Shown here: piece by piece, positions 39,525 through 44,859 of the stretch
Position numbering within the stretch: position 1 is the stretch's first letter
How the letters are laid out: every line of letters begins with the position of its first letter
Origin: Burkholderiaceae bacterium
GTDB taxonomy: Bacteria > Pseudomonadota > Gammaproteobacteria > Burkholderiales > Burkholderiaceae_B
DNA length: 44,859 bases
Reading direction: 5' to 3'
Assembly: GCA_017857895.1 (NCBI GenBank)
Contig: JAFMCG010000005.1
Coordinates: 1 to 44,859 of the forward strand
Position numbers and translations under genes: made by a program
Notes under the pieces: generated by a model
Database searches by the model: none
Told to the model about the DNA's origin: nothing
The model's input: only the letters and a program-made list of their open reading frames with translations

Positions 39525-41945
39525 TCATTCTAGGGCATCAGCCCTCAAATGGGGGTGCTGACCGTGCCAGTGACGTCGTCTTTGATTGGCCACCGATCGC
39601 ACCTGCAGCGTCTTGGCGATTGAGTCGAACTGCATGGCGCCGTGATGCGCCGAAACCCAGGTCTGCGTGCCCAAGGCTTGCCAACGTTCAATAACCGATT
39701 GGTGGGGATGACCAAATCGGTTGTGGTGCCCGGCTTGCGCGACAGCATGTTTGGCTTGGCTCCACGCTACAAACGACTCACTTGAACCCGTTCGTGAGCC
39801 GTGGTGCGGCATGCTGATGACATCAATTGCCATCGGCCCACGACTGGCCTGCGCAGCAATGATTTGGCTCTCAGCAACCGCATCAATGTCTCCCGTCAGA
39901 AGGGCTGAATGCCAACGGCCCGTGATCAACAAAACACAACCACAGCGATTTCGTAAAGCCCCTTTCAAAGACTGCTGGGCGCAATTATCCAACGGGTAAA
40001 GGAACTCAAACCGAACCCCATCCTCGGTCCAAGCTTGATCGCTACGACAAGGTGTCGCTTGTGCCAAGCCTGAGCCGATCAACGCAGACACCGAGCGCTG
40101 CGCTTGCAGCGTTTCTAAGCCACCCACATGGTCACTGTCAGGGTGAGAGATGACGACCCGATCCAAGTCCATAATTCCTCGAGCCTTCAGCTCAGTCAAC
40201 ACCACGCGCTGCACGGCATCAACAGCACCAAACCGCCAACCCGTGTCAAACAACAAGGTCTTGGTATTGGTTTGCAGCAAAGCCGAGCCACCCTGCCCGA
40301 CATCAAACACGGTCAACTGCCAACCACCCACGGGTGGCGATGACGGTCGATACAGCAAACCCGCAAGCATCACCCCGTAACCAAGCCCGCGCCAACGCGT
40401 GGGCGGTAGACAGACCGCTGCCATCACACCGAGCAAACCCAGAACCAACCAAATGAGCGGCATGGCACTGACTTCAACGGCCAACCACTCGAAACCCGCT
40501 AGCCAACGCACCGGACGCAACGACCAATAAAGACTTTCGTGGGCCAACCACGCCAAGGGCGATAGCCAAACATCGGGCAACGGTAATAGGCATGACGCTG
40601 ACAGCATCAGCGCCAAGGGCGTAGCCACAAACGTAATCCAAGGAATAGCCCATGCGTTAGCGGGCATGGATGCAAATGACACTTGATGAAACAAGTAAGC
40701 CAATATCGGTGTTGTGCCAATGGTCATGACCCATTGCAAATGAGCGGCTGTCATCATTACCCGACCAAACCGTTGCCAACGCGTCTGTGCGACTGAGCGC
40801 CATTGCGGGGCTTGTTCGGCAATCACAATCAACGTGGTCACGGCTGCAAAGGACAACCAGAACCCCGTGGACAACACTGACCAAGGATCAAGCACTGTCA
40901 TGATTGCCGCTGCCCAAGCAACCGCCTGATAGCCACTGAGCGGCAACCGGCCACTGAGGCCAATCGCTGCACAGACCAACATAAAAAATGTTCGCTGTGC
41001 CGGCACGCCCCAACCCGCCAAAAGACAATAAAAGAAAGCCACCACGACGGCTGACCAAACAAACACCAACCGCGTTGGCCACGACTCACTTAATGGCCGC
41101 GATCGCCAACTCAAACGCCGATACAAACCCACCACCAGACCGGCACCGAGCGCAGCGATCAGCGTCACATGTGATCCACTGATCGAGACCAAATGGGTGA
41201 TGCCCGTGGTATTGAAAACTTTCCAATCGTCAGCTGACACCCCTTGTTGATCACCGATGGCTAGGGCAATCATGACCGGGGCCTCTGGCTGGTCTTTAAG
41301 TAGGCGTAACATGCGCGCACGAATGTGACTGCGAACACGCACCACCCACAACCGGGGGTCCCAAGCGCTCGCATCGGCTAGACGCTCAGGCTGACCACGA
41401 ACAGTGGCTGTGGCAAGCACCCCTTTTTCAAATAACCAACCGGCTGTATCGAATCCGTGGGCATTCATCCGCCCGCGTGGTGACCTAAAACGCAAGGCCA
41501 TGCGCCAACGCTGTCCTGGCTCTAGTGCATTGGCGCACGCACCGGTACATGCCCCTGGCCAGTCCACCAAAACCCGTTCGGGCCAGCGTGCTGGGTTGGC
41601 GTCAATCTGCCCGATAAAACGCACACCGCCATCGACTTGTTCGGGCAATGCCGTCAATATCACGGTCACTCTCGTTACTTTATTTTCCTCAGCGGGGTGC
41701 AAGGCTTGCGCGAGCCTCACGTCAGCACGCCAACTCGCCCAAAGAATAGCCATCAAAAGCAATGCCAAGGCAAGCAGCATGGGTCTTAAAGCTGATAAGC
41801 CTCGCGCCAAAGCCAAAGCCATTAGGCAAAGGATTAGGATCAAGCCAACGATGGCCAAACGCCATGCAGCAGTGGGTAACTCAGGCAAGCGTTGGACGAC
41901 AATCACGCCACCCACCCAAACCAAGGGGTACAAGGTATTTCGCAT
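39525..41945 (-). CDS. comEC: DNA internalization-related competence protein ComEC/Rec2
   Basis: ComEC membrane domain (TGITHLVSISGSHVTLIAALGAG...RTFFMLVCAAIGL) and metallo-beta-lactamase-like domain (VFDVGQGGSALLQ, VVISHPDSDHVGGLETL, MPHHGSRTGSS). Confidence 0.95.
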   Translation of the reverse strand: MRNTLYPLVWVGGVIVVQRLPELPTAAWRLAIVGLILILCLMALALARGLSALRPMLLALALLLMAILWASWRADVRLAQALHPAEENKVTRVTVILTALPEQVDGGVRFIGQIDANPARWPERVLVDWPGACTGACANALEPGQRWRMALRFRSPRGRMNAHGFDTAGWLFEKGVLATATVRGQPERLADASAWDPRLWVVRVRSHIRARMLRLLKDQPEAPVMIALAIGDQQGVSADDWKVFNTTGITHLVSISGSHVTLIAALGAGLVVGLYRRLSWRSRPLSESWPTRLVFVWSAVVVAFFYCLLAGWGVPAQRTFFMLVCAAIGLSGRLPLSGYQAVAWAAAIMTVLDPWSVLSTGFWLSFAAVTTLIVIAEQAPQWRSVAQTRWQRFGRVMMTAAHLQWVMTIGTTPILAYLFHQVSFASMPANAWAIPWITFVATPLALMLSASCLLPLPDVWLSPLAWLAHESLYWSLRPVRWLAGFEWLAVEVSAMPLIWLVLGLLGVMAAVCLPPTRWRGLGYGVMLAGLLYRPSSPPVGGWQLTVFDVGQGGSALLQTNTKTLLFDTGWRFGAVDAVQRVVLTELKARGIMDLDRVVISHPDSDHVGGLETLQAQRSVSALIGSGLAQATPCRSDQAWTEDGVRFEFLYPLDNCAQQSLKGALRNRCGCVLLITGRWHSALLTGDIDAVAESQIIAAQASRGPMAIDVISMPHHGSRTGSSESFVAWSQAKHAVAQAGHHNRFGHPHQSVIERWQALGTQTWVSAHHGAMQFDSIAKTLQVRSVANQRRRHWHGQHPHLRADALE

Positions 41946-42067
41946 GGCGACTCAATATCAAAACAGATCCGTGAAAGGGTCTGCAAGACTGCCCGCGAAT
42001 GGCTAGCGATTCAATACGTGTGTTCCGCATGAAACAAAAGGTGGTTAATGCTCAGGACAGCGCGAGA

Positions 42068-42937
42068 CTAAATGACAACTGAGGGGCGGGGCCAAATCTT
42101 GGCCAATTTGGATAGCCGGTTGAACGTGGCTTGCGCGGTTTGATTGATCACGACGTCGACCGACACCCCGCGTAATTGCGCGAGACAGGCGGCGATCTGA
42201 GCGACTTCAGCGGGTTCGTTGCGCTGCCCTTTGGTGAGCCATGACGGCCCAATATCGGGCGCATCGGTTTCAAGAACCAAGTCACTGAGTGACAGTTCTG
42301 TGGCCAGGCGTCTGATTTGAAGCGCACGGGTAAATGTCAAGGCACCCCCCATGCCAAGGGCGAAACCCAAGTCGATAAATTGCTCGGCTTGCTGAAAACT
42401 GCCATTAAAAGCGTGCGCCAGACCACCAATGGGTGGCATGCGGCGCAACCATTTAAGCAACTCATCTTGCGAGCGACGCACGTGCAACAAAACCGGCAAA
42501 TCAAATGACTGTGCCAATGCCAACTGCTCGCGATAGAAGTGGATCTGTTCTTCGCGTGCGACACCCTCACGAATGGATTCCACAAAAAAATCCAAACCAA
42601 TTTCACCCACCGCAACCAACCGTGGATCGTCTCGGTGTTGCTCTAAAAATTCAGCCAAGACTTTCAAATCTGCGCGTTCAGACCGCGCCACAAAAAGCGG
42701 ATGAATACCAACCGCATAAGCCCCAATTGGCATGGTATGGGCCATGTCGCGCACCACAGAAAAATTAGACCGATGAACAGCTGGAATTAGCAAACCACCA
42801 AGCCCCACGGCCTGTGCACGCGCGATAACCGCCTCACGGTCTGAATCAAACTCACCCGCATCCAAATGACAGTGGGTGTCAAATAACGGCGAGATGACGC
42901 CATTAAAGCCCTGCATTGATTTGTCGGGTGGTGTCAT
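42068..42937 (-). CDS. TatD family hydrolase (metal-dependent DNase)
   Basis: LFDTHCHLDAGEFDSDR, VAVGEIGLDFF, LLHVRRSQDELL, LVLETDAPDIGPSW. ORF-track start 42976 is deep inside the upstream ABC gene; 42937 or 42916 is more plausible. Confidence 0.93.
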   Translation of the reverse strand: MTPPDKSMQGFNGVISPLFDTHCHLDAGEFDSDREAVIARAQAVGLGGLLIPAVHRSNFSVVRDMAHTMPIGAYAVGIHPLFVARSERADLKVLAEFLEQHRDDPRLVAVGEIGLDFFVESIREGVAREEQIHFYREQLALAQSFDLPVLLHVRRSQDELLKWLRRMPPIGGLAHAFNGSFQQAEQFIDLGFALGMGGALTFTRALQIRRLATELSLSDLVLETDAPDIGPSWLTKGQRNEPAEVAQIAACLAQLRGVSVDVVINQTAQATFNRLSKLAKIWPRPSVVI

Positions 42938-43634
42938 TAGGAGGGTTGCTGGTTCCAAGCGGCGCCAAGTGGCCATCGACCATGGTGAGCTGTCGGTCGG
43001 CTTTGCTCGCGAGTGTTAAGTCATGGGTCACCAAAACCAAAGCCGTACCAAATTGATCACGAACATTGGCAATCAGCTCAAATACCTGTTGAGCGGTTTC
43101 GCGATCAAGATTACCCGTTGGCTCATCGGCCAATACACAGATTGGCTTGGTCACTAAGGCGCGAGCCAAGGCCACCCGTTGGCGTTCGCCGCCCGATAGC
43201 TGCCCCGGAAAATGTGAGGCTCGAGCAGCCAAACCCATGGCGTGCAACAGGGGTTCGGCTTGCGCGCGCGCGGTGGCCAACGATTGGCCACGCACAATCA
43301 AAGGCATGGCCACATTATCGAGCGCGTCAAACTCACCCAACAAGTGGTGAAACTGATACACAAACCCCAAGTGTTTGTTGCGCAATGCACTGCGGGCCGT
43401 TTCGCCTAATGAAGAAACCGCCACATCTTGGATAAAAATCTCACCGGCGTCAGGCCGATCAAGCAACCCCAAGCAATGCAATAAAGTACTTTTACCCGAG
43501 CCAGACGAACCAATGATGGCCACCGTTTCGGCGCGCGCGACGTGCAAGTCGACTTGCTTTAAAACGTCCACTCGGCGATCACCATCATTGAAGTGGCGAC
43601 AAAGGCCTTGAACTTTCAGTACGCTATCAGTCAT
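42903..43634 (-). CDS. lolD: Lipoprotein-releasing ABC transporter ATP-binding protein LolD
   Basis: [81 protein letters not shown]; overlaps the LolC/E-type permease gene. Confidence 0.95.
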   Translation of the reverse strand: MTDSVLKVQGLCRHFNDGDRRVDVLKQVDLHVARAETVAIIGSSGSGKSTLLHCLGLLDRPDAGEIFIQDVAVSSLGETARSALRNKHLGFVYQFHHLLGEFDALDNVAMPLIVRGQSLATARAQAEPLLHAMGLAARASHFPGQLSGGERQRVALARALVTKPICVLADEPTGNLDRETAQQVFELIANVRDQFGTALVLVTHDLTLASKADRQLTMVDGHLAPLGTSNPPNDTTRQINAGL

Positions 43635-44859
43635 GTCGTAACACCTGTGCAGGCTCAAGCCTTGACGCACGCCAACTTGGATAAAGCGTGGCAAGCAGTG
43701 ACATCACCAAGGACGTTACGGCAATTAACACCATGTCAGCAATTTGAGGGTCCGTTGGCAAACTCGAAATAAAGTAAATCTCTTGAGCCAAAAACTGCAG
43801 CCCGAGCATTCTTTCAATAGCCGGCACCAGCACATCAACGTTGTACGCCACTAAAGCGCCAAAAATGACACCTAAGGCGGTGCCGATGATGCCAATCAAT
43901 GCGCCTTGAATCAGAAAAATCCGTGCAATTTTTCCTGGCGTGGCGCCCAAGCTACGCAAGATGGCAATGTCTGACTGTTTGTCTTTGACGGCCATGACTT
44001 GAGAGGACAGCAGGTTAAAAGCCGCCACAGCCACAATCAACGCCAAAATCAGAAACATCATGCGTTTTTCTGTTTGAACAGCAGCAAACCAAGTTCGGTT
44101 ATTGCGCGACCAGTCCGCTGACAGCACCCCGCGCGGCAAGATGGCCCCAAGCTCATTGGACACGCGCGGTGCGACATGCATATCGGCGATACGCAATCGC
44201 ACGCCAGCCGTACCCGTGTCACGAAACAATCGGGCGGCGTCTTGGGCTTGCGCAAAAACCAAGGAACTGTCGTATTCATAATGGCCGGAGCGATAAATGC
44301 CGACCACCGTGAACTGACGCATGCGCGGCGTAAAGCCGGCAGGACTCACACTGCCTTGTGGGGCGAGCACCATCACGGTCTGCCCTACGGTGGTGTTGAG
44401 TAAATTGGCCAAGGTGTCACCAATCACCAACCCAAAGCCACCGGGCACAAGCGCAGTGAGATTGCCTTGCACCATTTGGCCACTCAAACTTGATACACCG
44501 TCCTCAAGTGTGGGATCAATGCCTCGCAACTGAACCCCACGCAAGTTTTGTCCACGCATCACGATGGCAGGAGCTGCCACAAAGGGCGCTGACCCAATCA
44601 CATTGGCATTGGTCTTGGCCACAGCTGAGAGCTCATCAAAGCGTTCGAGCACCCGCTCTGGGGTTTCGCTGGGCACAAATAATTCGATGTGCGGCAAAAC
44701 TGACAACATCCTGTCCCTAACATCACGCTGAAAACCGTTCATGACTGACAGCACCACAATCAGTGCTGCCACGCCCAAAGCAATGCCCACCATCGACATG
44801 GCCGCGACAAACGAGACGAACTTGTCGCGTCCCGAACCAGCCGCGCCGCGCCGAGTCAA
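43627..44859 (-). CDS. lolC: Lipoprotein-releasing ABC transporter permease LolC/LolE, 5' truncated by window edge
   Basis: KFVSFVAAMSMVGIALGVAALIVVLSVMNGFQRDVRDRML; C-terminal QSDIAILRSLGATPGKIARIFLIQGALIGIIGTALG; LATLYPSWRASRLEPAQVLRHD. Confidence 0.93.
   Translation of the reverse strand: MTRRGAAGSGRDKFVSFVAAMSMVGIALGVAALIVVLSVMNGFQRDVRDRMLSVLPHIELFVPSETPERVLERFDELSAVAKTNANVIGSAPFVAAPAIVMRGQNLRGVQLRGIDPTLEDGVSSLSGQMVQGNLTALVPGGFGLVIGDTLANLLNTTVGQTVMVLAPQGSVSPAGFTPRMRQFTVVGIYRSGHYEYDSSLVFAQAQDAARLFRDTGTAGVRLRIADMHVAPRVSNELGAILPRGVLSADWSRNNRTWFAAVQTEKRMMFLILALIVAVAAFNLLSSQVMAVKDKQSDIAILRSLGATPGKIARIFLIQGALIGIIGTALGVIFGALVAYNVDVLVPAIERMLGLQFLAQEIYFISSLPTDPQIADMVLIAVTSLVMSLLATLYPSWRASRLEPAQVLRHD

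Overview
This 44.9-kb window looks like a compact, mostly housekeeping chromosomal segment of a proteobacterium. A betaproteobacterium (Burkholderiales-like) is my inference from gene content and order. About 44 protein-coding genes are supported by recognisable protein motifs and synteny: gmk-rpoZ-spoT, surE-pcm-nlpD, nadE-PII, argH, rlmJ, rlmD, ubiC, plsY, tsaD, tadA, greB, comEC, tatD and lolCD. No rRNA, tRNA or CRISPR array was recognised. The only clearly accessory stretch is about 3.8-6.5 kb: a long AT-rich non-coding region, a complete hipBA-type toxin-antitoxin module, and a truncated IS30-family transposase. The strongest observations are: (i) four ATCC-N6-GGAT palindromes upstream of hipB, one of them just downstream of a perfect TATAAT -10 box; (ii) an rlmD-like gene whose conserved N-terminus extends past every ATG/GTG/TTG start, implying a CTG start overlapping the upstream TGA stop (CTGA); (iii) no rpoS immediately downstream of nlpD; (iv) several convergent gene pairs whose 3' ends overlap. 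I saw no convincing completely novel system; the rest reads as ordinary core genome.
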